The notes beneath the pieces were generated by a model. It had not been told where the DNA came from. It ran no database searches and worked only from the letters and a program-made list of their open reading frames with translations. Position numbers and translations under genes: made by a program. Source: Flavobacterium akiainvivens (GTDB taxonomy: Bacteria; Bacteroidota; Bacteroidia; Flavobacteriales; Flavobacteriaceae). Taken from it: 64,000 bases of DNA. This document shows, piece by piece, positions 44,033 through 52,032 of this stretch (positions are counted from its first letter, which is position 1; each line of letters starts with the position of its first letter). The stretch spans positions 3,723,225 through 3,787,224 of the forward strand of contig NZ_LIYD01000005.1 of the NCBI RefSeq assembly GCF_001278115.1. Direction: 5' to 3'.

Positions 44033-44108
44033 GTTTCAAGTTTCAGGTTATTGTATGTTGAACCACTCCGGTCCAAAACCTGAAACTTTAAACTTTAAAC
44101 CTGAAACT
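44033..44108. repeat. Inverted word repeat (TTTCAGG / CCTGAAA family)
   Basis: Left arm gtttcaagtttcaggtt (44033-44049) faces aacctgaaactttaaac and further repeats up to 44107. It is the same family as 11434-11516. It lies between the convergent ends of the cyclase gene and the membrane protein gene. Confidence 0.65.
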
Positions 44109-44113
44109 AAGAT

Positions 44114-44623
44114 CTACTTTTGTTTTTCCCTGCGGCAACTTTGCTCATCTAAATATTCTAATAAAAGGTATACACCCATCATTAGTGCAAGTAACCCGAA
44201 AGGGAGTACCGTTAGCCATTTTATCCTCACAATATAAAAGAAGGGGGTAAATATGGCGGTGCAGTTGTTGCTGTCAATTATGTTTAGGGTTATAATGTTC
44301 TCGGCCACATCAAGCAGGCCGGGCAGCAGGCACAGCCAGGTGTAGTGCAGTTTGCTCAGCTTTAGCAGGTGCCCCATAAGCTGTATGGAATAGTAAAACA
44401 GCAGGGTGTAGCACACTATAAACCCAAAATCAAGCAGCAGGTTGTGGCGCAGGGCTGTTTCCTGGCCGTTAATCATAAAGCACAGGTCGCCCGGTGTGCA
44501 GCTAAACTGTAGGGCCAAAATGTTTTCTACCTTAAAATAAGGGGCTAAAAACCATGTTGCCGTTAGGGCCGTTGCGCTAAAGCAGGCCAGCCACAGCTGT
44601 TTAAGTACTTTGCTGGATTTCAT
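44114..44623 (-). CDS. Membrane protein of unknown function, four hydrophobic segments
   Basis: I do not recognise the family. The start at 44623 (MKSSKVLKQLW) overlaps the end of the patatin gene by 23 bp. The 169-residue protein has about four hydrophobic segments (near 12-32, 65-85, 95-115 and 135-158), two Cys in the first extracytoplasmic loop (FSCTPGDLCF) that could form a disulfide, and a basic cytoplasmic tail. The overlap suggests it works with the patatin-like protein. Confidence 0.75.
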   Translation of the reverse strand: MKSSKVLKQLWLACFSATALTATWFLAPYFKVENILALQFSCTPGDLCFMINGQETALRHNLLLDFGFIVCYTLLFYYSIQLMGHLLKLSKLHYTWLCLLPGLLDVAENIITLNIIDSNNCTAIFTPFFYIVRIKWLTVLPFGLLALMMGVYLLLEYLDEQSCRREKQK

Positions 44624-46103
44624 CGGTGCGAATTTTTTGGTATTCCTCAAAATTAAACTTCTTAAGCTGCTCAATGGCGGCAAGGGCACCGCTTACAAAC
44701 AGTTTCTCCTTGGTTTCTTTCCCCATCCAGAAATCAAGCCAGTTAAAACCCTTTGTGTTAACCAGCACCACGCGCGATTTTATCTCATCGGTACTGTTTA
44801 AAAAGTCGTTATCATAAAAATTCCTGAAGGTAGAAAGAAACGAAACAATGTAGTTCCACAGGTTAACCCCCTTAAAGTCAGAAACCGTATCGCGCTCGCT
44901 AAGCAGCACCCCAAACGTGGGGAAACGCGGGCGCTCTACCGTATGGTTATGAAATTCCCTTATGGGGAAGTTGCTCAGCATACCGCCGTCTACAAAACGG
45001 GTATCAACCACTTTTGCCTGGTTTTGCGGGTAGTTGTCTACGTGTCCTGTTCCGGGTATAAAGGTTTCAAACACAAACGGTATAGACATAGAGGCCCTTA
45101 CATAAGCCGCGGGGTTTACATTTTCGCTGGGGTTCCAGTAGTCTACTGCCCGCTGCGGAAACTTCACAATGCGGTTGTGTGTAAGGTTGCTGGCAATAAA
45201 CAGTATGCTTGCTGATTCTTTAGTATTGTCCCTGCCGTCAAACGTGTTTTCGGTTTTCATGCGGTTTTGCAGCTGGTGTGTGGTGTGTATGCCCACAAAC
45301 GGGTGGCGCAGTATTTTGGTAATCCAGTCATAAAACGCCTTGCCGGGGTTAATGCCAAAATTTTTGCCCAGCACGGCAATGGCCAGTATGTACACAAATA
45401 CCGGGAACACCAAAAGCGACATAGGCCCCACGAAAAAGTCGTAAAAACGGCTCTCGCAGGTAGAGCAGTTGTTTTTAAATATGTTGCCCAATACTATATA
45501 TAAGGTAACAAACACTGCAGCCCATATAAGCAGGAAGCCCCATTTAACCACCTTAAAATTGCGGATAAGCGTTTCCTGCAGGCGGCCTACAAAACCCGGC
45601 CTGTCCATAAATTCATGAAAATGACTGTTGGCTATAATGTGCGCCAGCAGTTCGCTTTTGGTAGCCTGCGTGCCCGGCTCAAAAGCCGATTCCATTTTAT
45701 ATACCTTATCGGGCACTGCACCCAGTAGTATGGTGTTAATAGCCCCGGCGCTGGTACCACCCAGGCTGTAAAAGCGCACCCCGGCCTTTTCCATAATATA
45801 GGTATAGCCCACCAGTGCAATGCCATACATGCCGCCGCCCTGTTGCACCAGGTCAACAATAGGGCGCTTGTATTCTTTACCGTTAAAGGTTTCGGTATGG
45901 CGCGCCTCGCTAATGTACTTAGGGTCAATGATGGTATCACCGGGCAGCAGCTTGCCTTTCAGGTCACCCGCAATGGCTTTGGTGTATTCCTCATCGGCCT
46001 TTTTAAGCAGCGCTGCGGTATTGGCCATGGCCAGCTGCTCATCGGGCTCATGGGTAATGCCTTCATTTTTAAGGCTGTTTATAAAACCGGCTGTGCTTTC
46101 CAT
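44601..46103 (-). CDS. Patatin-like phospholipase with membrane segments
   Basis: This 500-residue protein carries the patatin Ser-Asp dyad: the oxyanion hole GGGMYG near residue 90, the nucleophile elbow GGTSAGA near residue 118, and DGGMLSNFP near residue 370. Two long hydrophobic helices (about 193-213 and 232-252) interrupt the domain, so it is anchored in the inner membrane with an internal loop containing CSTCESR. Patatin-like enzymes cleave acyl chains from lipids; the actual substrate is unknown. Co-transcribed with the membrane protein downstream. Confidence 0.9.
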   Translation of the reverse strand: MESTAGFINSLKNEGITHEPDEQLAMANTAALLKKADEEYTKAIAGDLKGKLLPGDTIIDPKYISEARHTETFNGKEYKRPIVDLVQQGGGMYGIALVGYTYIMEKAGVRFYSLGGTSAGAINTILLGAVPDKVYKMESAFEPGTQATKSELLAHIIANSHFHEFMDRPGFVGRLQETLIRNFKVVKWGFLLIWAAVFVTLYIVLGNIFKNNCSTCESRFYDFFVGPMSLLVFPVFVYILAIAVLGKNFGINPGKAFYDWITKILRHPFVGIHTTHQLQNRMKTENTFDGRDNTKESASILFIASNLTHNRIVKFPQRAVDYWNPSENVNPAAYVRASMSIPFVFETFIPGTGHVDNYPQNQAKVVDTRFVDGGMLSNFPIREFHNHTVERPRFPTFGVLLSERDTVSDFKGVNLWNYIVSFLSTFRNFYDNDFLNSTDEIKSRVVLVNTKGFNWLDFWMGKETKEKLFVSGALAAIEQLKKFNFEEYQKIRTDEIQQST

Positions 46104-46271
46104 GTGGTTAATAGCTAATAAGTTATGGTGTGGTTTTGCAGTACAATGTTACCAAACTTTTTGCAGGTTTTATATACCCATGTGTAGGTATTTGCTGCCA
46201 TAACCTTAACATTACAAAGAATTAATGTTAAGGTGCACTTTTTACAAAATCAGTGCAGCGTTTTCAGCATT

Positions 46272-46482
46272 CTAAAAATCAATGTTTTGTGTTCTCCCTT
46301 TGTACCCTTTGTGTTCATTGTGTCTAAAAAATAATCATAGTGTTGCGAATACTTTTTATCACAAAGGGCACAAAGACACAATGAACACAAAGAAAAAAAT
46401 ATGAGGTTTTAAATTATTAAAAATCAATGCTTTGTGTTCTTCCTTTGTGGCCTTGGTGTCTTTGTGTTTTAAAAAATCTCAA
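46272..46482. repeat. Triple word-repeat region (CACAAAG / CTTTGTG family)
   Basis: Three arms: 46272-46326 (direct), 46369-46407 (inverted) and 46418-46475 (direct). The direct copies both open with taaaaatcaatg and then tttgtgttct-like words; the centre reiterates cacaaag and gacacaatg. The inverted arm can pair with either direct arm, so two alternative hairpins are possible. Confidence 0.7.
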
Positions 46483-46526
46483 CCTCTTGCTGACCATTGT
46501 GTCAAGAAAACAGCAATATACTTCAT

Positions 46527-46566
46527 AAAAAAAGGGCACTCCCGTGTACCGGAAATGCCCCTTTTT
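46527..46566. terminator. Probable terminator of the 52-residue membrane protein gene
   Basis: AAAGGGCA (46531-46538) pairs with TGCCCCTTT (46556-46564) with one bulge. On the minus strand a T-run follows, matching termination of the gene ending at 46607; the plus strand also ends in T. Confidence 0.6.
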
Positions 46567-46606
46567 ATGTTTTTACGTTAAGGCGGTTATTGAAAAAGCA
46601 GCGCCC

Positions 46607-46765
46607 CTACGGCCTTCTACCCGTTGCAAGCCTGTACAAAATACCTATAATAGCAAGCACAAGCAAAATGTGTATAAGTGAGCCAACTGCTTCACCAAAA
46701 CCAAAATATCCTACAGCCCATCCTATAAGGAGGATAACAACAATAAGCCAGATTAAATCTCTCAT
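46607..46765 (-). CDS. Small membrane protein, lmo0937-like (52 residues)
   Basis: A short frame reads MRDLIWLIVVILLIGWAVGY, then a Gly/Phe turn, then SLIHILLVLAIIGILYRL and a basic end (ATGRRP). Two hydrophobic helices joined by GFGEAVG and a C-terminal LYRLATGRRP match the widespread lmo0937 family of tiny membrane proteins, whose function is not settled. It has an A/T-rich leader and a terminator downstream. Confidence 0.75.
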   Translation of the reverse strand: MRDLIWLIVVILLIGWAVGYFGFGEAVGSLIHILLVLAIIGILYRLATGRRP

Positions 46766-46902
46766 GACGTAATATTTTTAATAGTTAGTAGTATAAAATT
46801 ACTCATAACAGCGCCTGAGTGTTAACATATTAAGAATCCTTTAATAGCCAAACTTTTCTTAATAAATTCATTGAAAAATCAGCAATACTTTTTAGAATTC
46901 AC

Positions 46903-46910
46903 TACATTTG
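46903..46910 (+). promoter_or_regulatory. -7 element of the kmo promoter
   Basis: TACATTTG matches TANNTTTG exactly and lies 15 bp before the ATG at 46926. No clear -33 element was found. The leader would be very short. Confidence 0.6.
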
Positions 46911-46925
46911 TATAATTCATTTGTT

Positions 46926-48284
46926 ATGCAAGCACCACTAAAAATTGCAGTGGCAGGCGCCGGACTTGTAGGTTCCCTGCTGGCAATATACCTAAAGCGC
47001 GCAGGCCACACCGTTCATGTGTTTGACCGCAGCCCAGATATCCGCAACGTAAATTTTTCAGGCCGTTCTATAAACCTTGCCCTTAGCCAGCGTGGCTGGC
47101 GTGCGCTTGACGAGGTAGGCCTGGGCGATGAAATCCGCAACATTGCAATACCCATGGACAAGCGTGCCATACACATGGCCGATAACAGCCTTAACTACCA
47201 GTATTATGGCAAAGATGGCGAGAGTATTTATTCGCTGTCGCGCGGTGGGCTTAACCGCAAAATGGTAAGCCTGGCCGAAGCTGAAGGGGTGGAGTTCTTT
47301 TTTGAAACCCGCATTTGGGATGTAAACCTGCAAACCGCTACCTTATATACAGGAGAAACCGAGCGCGGCGCCTGGAGCGAATTACAATATGATATGGTGT
47401 TTGGTGCCGATGGGGCATTTAGCCGCATACGCCACCGCATGCAACGCCAGAATATGTTTAACTATTCGCAAAACTTCCTCAATACAGGCTACAAAGAGCT
47501 TAACATTCCGGCCAATGCCGATGGTACCCACAAGCTCGATACAAACTCTTTCCACATCTGGCCACGCGGCGCATTTATGCTTATAGCCATGCCCAATGTA
47601 GATGGCAGCTTTACCTGCACGCTGTTTATGCCTTTTGAAGGCGAAAACTCTTTCGAATCGTTAAAAGACAAGCAAACGCTTGAAGCGTTTTTTGCACAGC
47701 ACTTCCCCTCAACGCAGGATGTTATACCTAATTTAGTAGAAGACTTCTTTAAAAACCCAACCAGCTCGCTGGTAACCATGAAGTGCTACCCGTGGGTGTT
47801 TGAAGACAAGGTAGCCCTTATAGGCGATGCCTGCCACGCCATTGTTCCGTTTTACGGCCACGGCATGAACGCCGGTTTTGAAGACATTACCATACTAAGC
47901 CAGATGATGGAGCAATACGGCAACGACTGGGCTACTATATTATCGGAATACCAAAAGAGCCGCAAGCCAAATGCCGATGCCATTGCAGAGCTGTCATACC
48001 GCAACTTTATGGAAATGAGCGTAGATACGGCAAACCCTGATTTTCACCTGCGCAAAAAGATAGAAAAATGGTTTAGCGAGCGCCACCCCGATAAGTGGCT
48101 GCCGCTGTACAGCCGCGTTACCTTTAGCCACCGCCCGTATGCCGAGGCGCTTGCCATAGGCGACAGGCAAAAAGCCATAATGGACGAGGTTATGAAGCTC
48201 GATGGCATAACCGATAACTGGGATAAGCCCGTCACAGAACAACATATATTAAGGTTACTGGAGCAGGATACTCTTACTACTTAA
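46926..48284 (+). CDS. kmo: Kynurenine 3-monooxygenase
   Basis: This FAD- and NADPH-dependent hydroxylase turns L-kynurenine into 3-hydroxykynurenine in tryptophan breakdown or de novo NAD synthesis. The start at 46926 is used; the TTG at 46908 lies inside the -7 box. The 452-residue protein shows the FAD motif IAVAGAGLVGSLLAIYL, GRSINLALSQRGW (KMO-typical), the GADGAFSRIRHRM motif and ALIGDACHAIVPFYGHGMNAGFED. The C terminus is hydrophilic, without the membrane anchor of eukaryotic KMO. Other pathway genes are not in the window. Confidence 0.95.
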   Translation: MQAPLKIAVAGAGLVGSLLAIYLKRAGHTVHVFDRSPDIRNVNFSGRSINLALSQRGWRALDEVGLGDEIRNIAIPMDKRAIHMADNSLNYQYYGKDGESIYSLSRGGLNRKMVSLAEAEGVEFFFETRIWDVNLQTATLYTGETERGAWSELQYDMVFGADGAFSRIRHRMQRQNMFNYSQNFLNTGYKELNIPANADGTHKLDTNSFHIWPRGAFMLIAMPNVDGSFTCTLFMPFEGENSFESLKDKQTLEAFFAQHFPSTQDVIPNLVEDFFKNPTSSLVTMKCYPWVFEDKVALIGDACHAIVPFYGHGMNAGFEDITILSQMMEQYGNDWATILSEYQKSRKPNADAIAELSYRNFMEMSVDTANPDFHLRKKIEKWFSERHPDKWLPLYSRVTFSHRPYAEALAIGDRQKAIMDEVMKLDGITDNWDKPVTEQHILRLLEQDTLTT

Positions 48285-48292
48285 AAATATCT

Positions 48293-48315
48293 AATCCCTC
48301 TTTGAGGGATTTTTT
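48293..48315 (+). terminator. Terminator after kmo
   Basis: AATCCCTC (48293-48300), loop TTT, GAGGGATT (48304-48311), then TTTTG. Confidence 0.88.
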
Positions 48316-48418
48316 GTATCCCAACATATCCCTATCATTAGGTATTTTTACCTGTTTTTTAAAAGTGTATAAATGCGTATTGCTAAAAGTGTTAAATTCA
48401 ATCGAAATTTTAATTCTG

Positions 48419-49270
48419 ATGAACGATACTTTACAAAAAGCTCTCATTCGCATTGACCAATTACAGCATCAGGTTGATAGCTTGAAAAATTCTCACACTA
48501 TTCAAAAAATTAATTATGAAGCTGTAGAAAAAATGGATGTCGTAGAAAAAGTTAACGCTTTCTATGATTCTTCATGGAATAAAATGCTTTGGGTTATGGG
48601 TATATTTGTCACATTAGTTGGGATTGCATTACCCTTGGTGATTCAGTGGATGCAGCAACGTAGCTTTAAAAGAGTGACTGATGAAATTGTTGGAAATGCT
48701 ACCGCAAAGTTTAATACAAGGGTTCAAGAATTAGGTCTGGAGCATAGTAATAAAATTGACGAACTTAACAATAGTTTTGAAACTCAAATTAATCAACTTT
48801 CTAATAGTAATAGTGAGGAGTTACAGGTGTTAAATAATACATTCTCAGATATAACTAAAAATATTCAACAACAATTAGAAACTGGTATAGAAGATTTAAA
48901 AAAGACGGCAGAAAGTGCATATTGGAATGCAGAAGCCAATTTATATTCGATTCTTTCTGTCAAAGCTGAAGAGGCAGGTAGAAAATTTGATGCTTGTTTT
49001 TATGCTATATCTACATTTTTAGCTGATGATGCTGCTGGAAACGTCGCAAGGGCTGAAAATGGAATTGAATTTGTAGTTGCTACTATAAAAGAGTTAGATG
49101 TTGAAGAATTAGTTGAAAAGAAAGATGAATTGATCCATGCAAATTTTAGTGAGTTTAATTTTACTAGATTATTTGAAGAATTAATTAAAGAGGCTAATCC
49201 TAGATATCTTCCGCATCTAAATGCTCTCCAACAATATTGTGGTTCTATAGGTATTGTTATTAGTGTTTAG
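48419..49270 (+). CDS. AT-rich orphan: membrane-anchored coiled-coil protein of unknown function
   Basis: I do not recognise the family. The start at 48419 (MNDTLQKALIRID) gives 283 residues; the frame extends further up but only over sequence that includes no good start. Residues 1-25 look coiled coil (IDQLQHQVDSLK), one membrane helix lies near 57-75 (MLWVMGIFVTLVGIALPLVI), and about 95-165 is a second coiled coil of Asn/Glu/Gln-rich heptads. The last 110 residues are a helical region (SAYWNAEANLYSILSVKAEEAGRKFDACFY in part). Base and codon use are much more AT-rich than both neighbours, and the gene is boxed between two terminators, which suggests transfer. Confidence 0.75.
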   Translation: MNDTLQKALIRIDQLQHQVDSLKNSHTIQKINYEAVEKMDVVEKVNAFYDSSWNKMLWVMGIFVTLVGIALPLVIQWMQQRSFKRVTDEIVGNATAKFNTRVQELGLEHSNKIDELNNSFETQINQLSNSNSEELQVLNNTFSDITKNIQQQLETGIEDLKKTAESAYWNAEANLYSILSVKAEEAGRKFDACFYAISTFLADDAAGNVARAENGIEFVVATIKELDVEELVEKKDELIHANFSEFNFTRLFEELIKEANPRYLPHLNALQQYCGSIGIVISV

Positions 49271-49312
49271 AAGGATATTGCTTCATAAACATACAATAAT
49301 AGCACTCATATA

Positions 49313-49353
49313 GGGGCTTTTAGCATAAAACAGGCTAAAAGCCCCTTTGTTTT
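49313..49353 (+). terminator. Terminator after the AT-rich orphan gene
   Basis: GGGGCTTTTAGC (49313-49324) pairs exactly with GCTAAAAGCCCC (49334-49345), followed by TTTGTTTTTT. Confidence 0.92.
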
Positions 49354-49707
49354 TTACACTACTGTTAGAAACAATTAACAATTAGATAGTAAATGTAACT
49401 TTTATAATTACCTATATTTACGGCCTGTAAATGGTGTAAAACGGTGTTTGGGTGGTGTAAAAGCCATAATGGTGCGCTAAACCATAAGTAAAAGTGTAGT
49501 TTTTAAACTTTTTTTAGGGTGTGCACAATAAACTAAAACGTTTTATGTTATTTATAGGCATTTTAAAATAAATTGAAATAATTAATAATGAAAGGTAGTT
49601 TTGGTTCTGTAAAAATTAAAAATGCATAAATATTTTTTGCAATAAATGGACGTATTTTCGGTTAAATGTTGAATAAATTATTGTTAAGAATTGAGAAAAA
49701 AAACCAA
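49354..49707. other. Long gene-free leader region before exbB
   Basis: About 350 bp without a credible gene. It becomes steadily more AT-rich towards exbB. A pair of direct repeats lies at 49432-49462; otherwise nothing recognised. Confidence 0.6.
49432..49462 (+). promoter_or_regulatory. Direct repeat TGGTGTAAAA, 21 bp apart
   Basis: TGGTGTAAAA occurs at 49432-49441 and again at 49453-49462, so the copies are 21 bp apart, two helical turns. A partial copy (CGGTGTTTG) lies between. The spacing fits a dimeric activator site, but the distance to exbB (about 350 bp) is large. Confidence 0.3.
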
Positions 49708-49741
49708 TTTGTTTTTTTTAACCCCTAATAATATAAATTTG
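49708..49741 (+). promoter_or_regulatory. Promoter of the exbB-exbD-tonB operon
   Basis: TTTG (49708-49711), a 22-nt spacer and TAAATTTG (49734-49741), an exact TANNTTTG match, lie about 70 bp before exbB. Confidence 0.7.
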
Positions 49742-49813
49742 CCCATCTTATTAAAAAAACAACACAGTAAGAAACTATTATTAAAAATCAGAAAAACTAA
49801 ATTTTAAATCGAA

Positions 49814-50680
49814 ATGGCAAACGCAACAGTTCAAAAGGTTGAGAAAAAAGACGCTTCTGCTTCTAAAGGATCAAACGTATTCGCTCTATTAGCAATGGTA
49901 GCATGTATCTTTGTAGGTTTCCTTGTATGGAAATTTATCATGGGTGCTCCTGCAAACTTCCAGAATGAGGCAGAAATGATTAGAGACGGCGCTGAGGCCG
50001 GTCACCCAAAAGAAGGTAACTACCTTGCAATGGTATACAAAGGTGGTTTCGTGGTACCTGTGCTTATGGGCCTTTTCCTTATGGCAGTAGTATTCTCTAT
50101 AGAGCGTTTTATTGTTATAGGTAAAGCTGCTGGTAAAGGTAGCGTTGAGAAATTTGTTGCTAAAGTGCAAAAACAAATAGCTGGCGGTAACATTAACGAA
50201 GCTCTTGCTGAGTGCGACAAGCAACAAGGTACTGTAGCTAACGTAATTAAAGCCGGTCTTCTTAAGTATGAAGAAGTTAAGCGCGAAGGCTTTGACAGCG
50301 AAAGGGCTGAGGCTGCTATCCAGCAGGAAATTGAAGAGGCTACTGCCCTTGAAATGCCAATGCTAGAAAAGAACCTTGTTATCATCTCTACGCTTGTATC
50401 AATTGGTACGCTAATGGGTCTACTGGGTACAGTAACAGGTATGATCAAGGCGTTCTCTGCTCTTGGTGCCGGTACAACTCCAGACTCTGCACAGCTTGCA
50501 AACGGTATCTCTGAAGCACTTATCAACACTGCAACAGGTATCTCTACTTCAACTCTTGCAATTATTGCTTACAACTCATTTACTTCTAAAATAGACAAAC
50601 TTACTTACTCTATTGACGAGGCTGGCTTTACAATTACCCAAACCTACAGGAGGTTCAGGGCTCGTGCCAACAACGCTTAA
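49814..50680 (+). CDS. exbB: MotA/TolQ/ExbB proton channel family protein
   Basis: This 288-residue inner-membrane protein forms the proton-driven motor that energises TonB. A first helix lies near residues 25-43, a second near 78-98 (VVPVLMGLFLMAVVFSIERF), and a third near 195-240 with LVSIGTLMGLLGTVTGMIKAFSALG, the conserved ExbB/TolQ block. SEALINTATGISTSTLAIIAYN contains the typical Thr-rich channel helix. It leads an operon with two exbD genes and tonB. Confidence 0.95.
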   Translation: MANATVQKVEKKDASASKGSNVFALLAMVACIFVGFLVWKFIMGAPANFQNEAEMIRDGAEAGHPKEGNYLAMVYKGGFVVPVLMGLFLMAVVFSIERFIVIGKAAGKGSVEKFVAKVQKQIAGGNINEALAECDKQQGTVANVIKAGLLKYEEVKREGFDSERAEAAIQQEIEEATALEMPMLEKNLVIISTLVSIGTLMGLLGTVTGMIKAFSALGAGTTPDSAQLANGISEALINTATGISTSTLAIIAYNSFTSKIDKLTYSIDEAGFTITQTYRRFRARANNA

Positions 50681-50771
50681 TTAAGTACAGTAGTAGGTTT
50701 TAACAATAATGCGGCGGTAAAGTGCGTTTATATATAAAAGCGCTTTACTGCGGCTATAAATAAAGAAATAA

Positions 50772-51419
50772 ATGGCTAAAGTTAAAATATCAAAGAAAAG
50801 CACCAGGATAGACATGACCGCCATGTGCGACGTGGCCTTCCTTCTGCTGTCTTTCTTTATCATGAGCGCCACAGCCAAGCAGCCAGAACCTAAGGCGGTA
50901 GATGTACCTGCCTCTACGGTTATAGAAAAGCTGCCTGAAGAAGGTGTAGCCGTTATTACCGTGGGAGAAAAACAGGTGTTTTTCACCATCCCAAGGGATA
51001 TAAGGGTACTTACACTCGAAAAAATGGCTACGCTAAAAGGTACTTCTTTTACCGCTGAGGAAAAGAAGAAATTTGAAGGTATGGACGGCTTTGGTGTGCC
51101 GCTAAGCCAGCTTAAGGCACTTCTTAAGCTTGAAAACGCAGAGCGCAATACACCGGGCCTACAAAAAGGTATTCCGTATGATTCAGTAGGCAACCAGCTT
51201 GGTGACTGGGTTCAGCAGGCAAGGTATGCTAACAGGGAGTGGCTTAACGAAAGGATAGCCGCAGGCGAAGAGAACGTTAAGTTCAGGGATCTTGACATAG
51301 CCATTAAAGGCGATGCCAAAGAAAACTTTACTACGGTACAACAGGTTATAGACATACTGCAGGACCAGAAAAAGAACAAGTTCTACCTGGTAACAAACCT
51401 GCGCGGAGAAAATTTCTAA
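50772..51419 (+). CDS. exbD: ExbD/TolR family protein, first copy
   Basis: The 215-residue protein has a short cytoplasmic basic N terminus (KVKISKKSTRIDMTAM), one helix containing the essential Asp in MCDVAFLLLSFFIM, and a periplasmic domain. The periplasmic part is longer than in E. coli ExbD (about 140 residues). It works with ExbB to drive TonB. The second copy follows 21 bp later. Confidence 0.95.
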   Translation: MAKVKISKKSTRIDMTAMCDVAFLLLSFFIMSATAKQPEPKAVDVPASTVIEKLPEEGVAVITVGEKQVFFTIPRDIRVLTLEKMATLKGTSFTAEEKKKFEGMDGFGVPLSQLKALLKLENAERNTPGLQKGIPYDSVGNQLGDWVQQARYANREWLNERIAAGEENVKFRDLDIAIKGDAKENFTTVQQVIDILQDQKKNKFYLVTNLRGENF

Positions 51420-51440
51420 TATTATAATACATAATATAAA

Positions 51441-52007
51441 ATGGCAGAATTAAATACCGGCGACGGTGGCGGTGGCAAAGGCAAAAAGGTAAGAAGTAAA
51501 AAAAGCAACCCGGGTGTAGACTTAACTGCAATGGTTGACCTTGCTTTCCTTCTTATTACCTTCTTCATGCTTACCACATCGCTTGCTAAAAAACAGGCCA
51601 TGGAGCTGGCTATGCCGGATAAGGATAAAAAAGATCCTCAGCCAGACAGTACTACTAAGATTCCTGAAGAAAGGATGATGACCATCCTTATAGGTAAAGA
51701 CAACCGTATCCTTTGGTACATGGGTAAATTCGATGCTCCTACTATACCGCCTACTGAAGCTAAATTTGGTAAAGATGGTATAAGGCAGGATCTTCTTAAA
51801 AACGTTGCCCTTGGTAAAGAGTATGCTAAAAGGGAAGGTAAGCCTGAACAGGGCCTTGTAGTAAACATTAAGGCCAGCGATGCTGCTACGTTTAAAAACG
51901 TGGTAGATATTCTGGATGAAATGGCTATAACGCACCCACAGCTGTATGCCATAGGCGATATAACTCTGGGCGAGATTGACCTATTGAAACAAACAGGCGT
52001 TTATTAA
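51441..52007 (+). CDS. exbD: ExbD/TolR family protein, second copy
   Basis: This 188-residue protein has a basic, Gly/Lys-rich N terminus, then DLTAMVDLAFLLITFFML with the essential Asp, and a periplasmic domain with VVNIKASDAATFKNVVDILDEM. It is clearly related to, but not the same as, the copy upstream. Paired exbD genes are usual in Bacteroidetes and may form a heteromer. Confidence 0.95.
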   Translation: MAELNTGDGGGGKGKKVRSKKSNPGVDLTAMVDLAFLLITFFMLTTSLAKKQAMELAMPDKDKKDPQPDSTTKIPEERMMTILIGKDNRILWYMGKFDAPTIPPTEAKFGKDGIRQDLLKNVALGKEYAKREGKPEQGLVVNIKASDAATFKNVVDILDEMAITHPQLYAIGDITLGEIDLLKQTGVY

Positions 52008-52032
52008 TCCTCACCTTTAAAACAATAAGATT

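Noticed and set aside
44031..44237. Plus-strand frame across the TTTCAGG repeat
   Set aside because: Low-complexity translation of a repeat, overlapping the convergent gene end.
46272..46482. CRISPR array
   Set aside because: Repeats are irregular, inverted and direct mixed, with no spacers of equal length and no cas genes.
46497..46772. 91-residue plus-strand frame opposite the 52-residue membrane protein
   Set aside because: It runs through the terminator and lacks any motif; the minus-strand frame has a clear membrane-protein pattern.
49271..49813. Riboswitch or integrase attachment site near the AT-rich orphan gene
   Set aside because: No conserved aptamer pattern, no tRNA gene and no flanking direct repeat of useful length was found.
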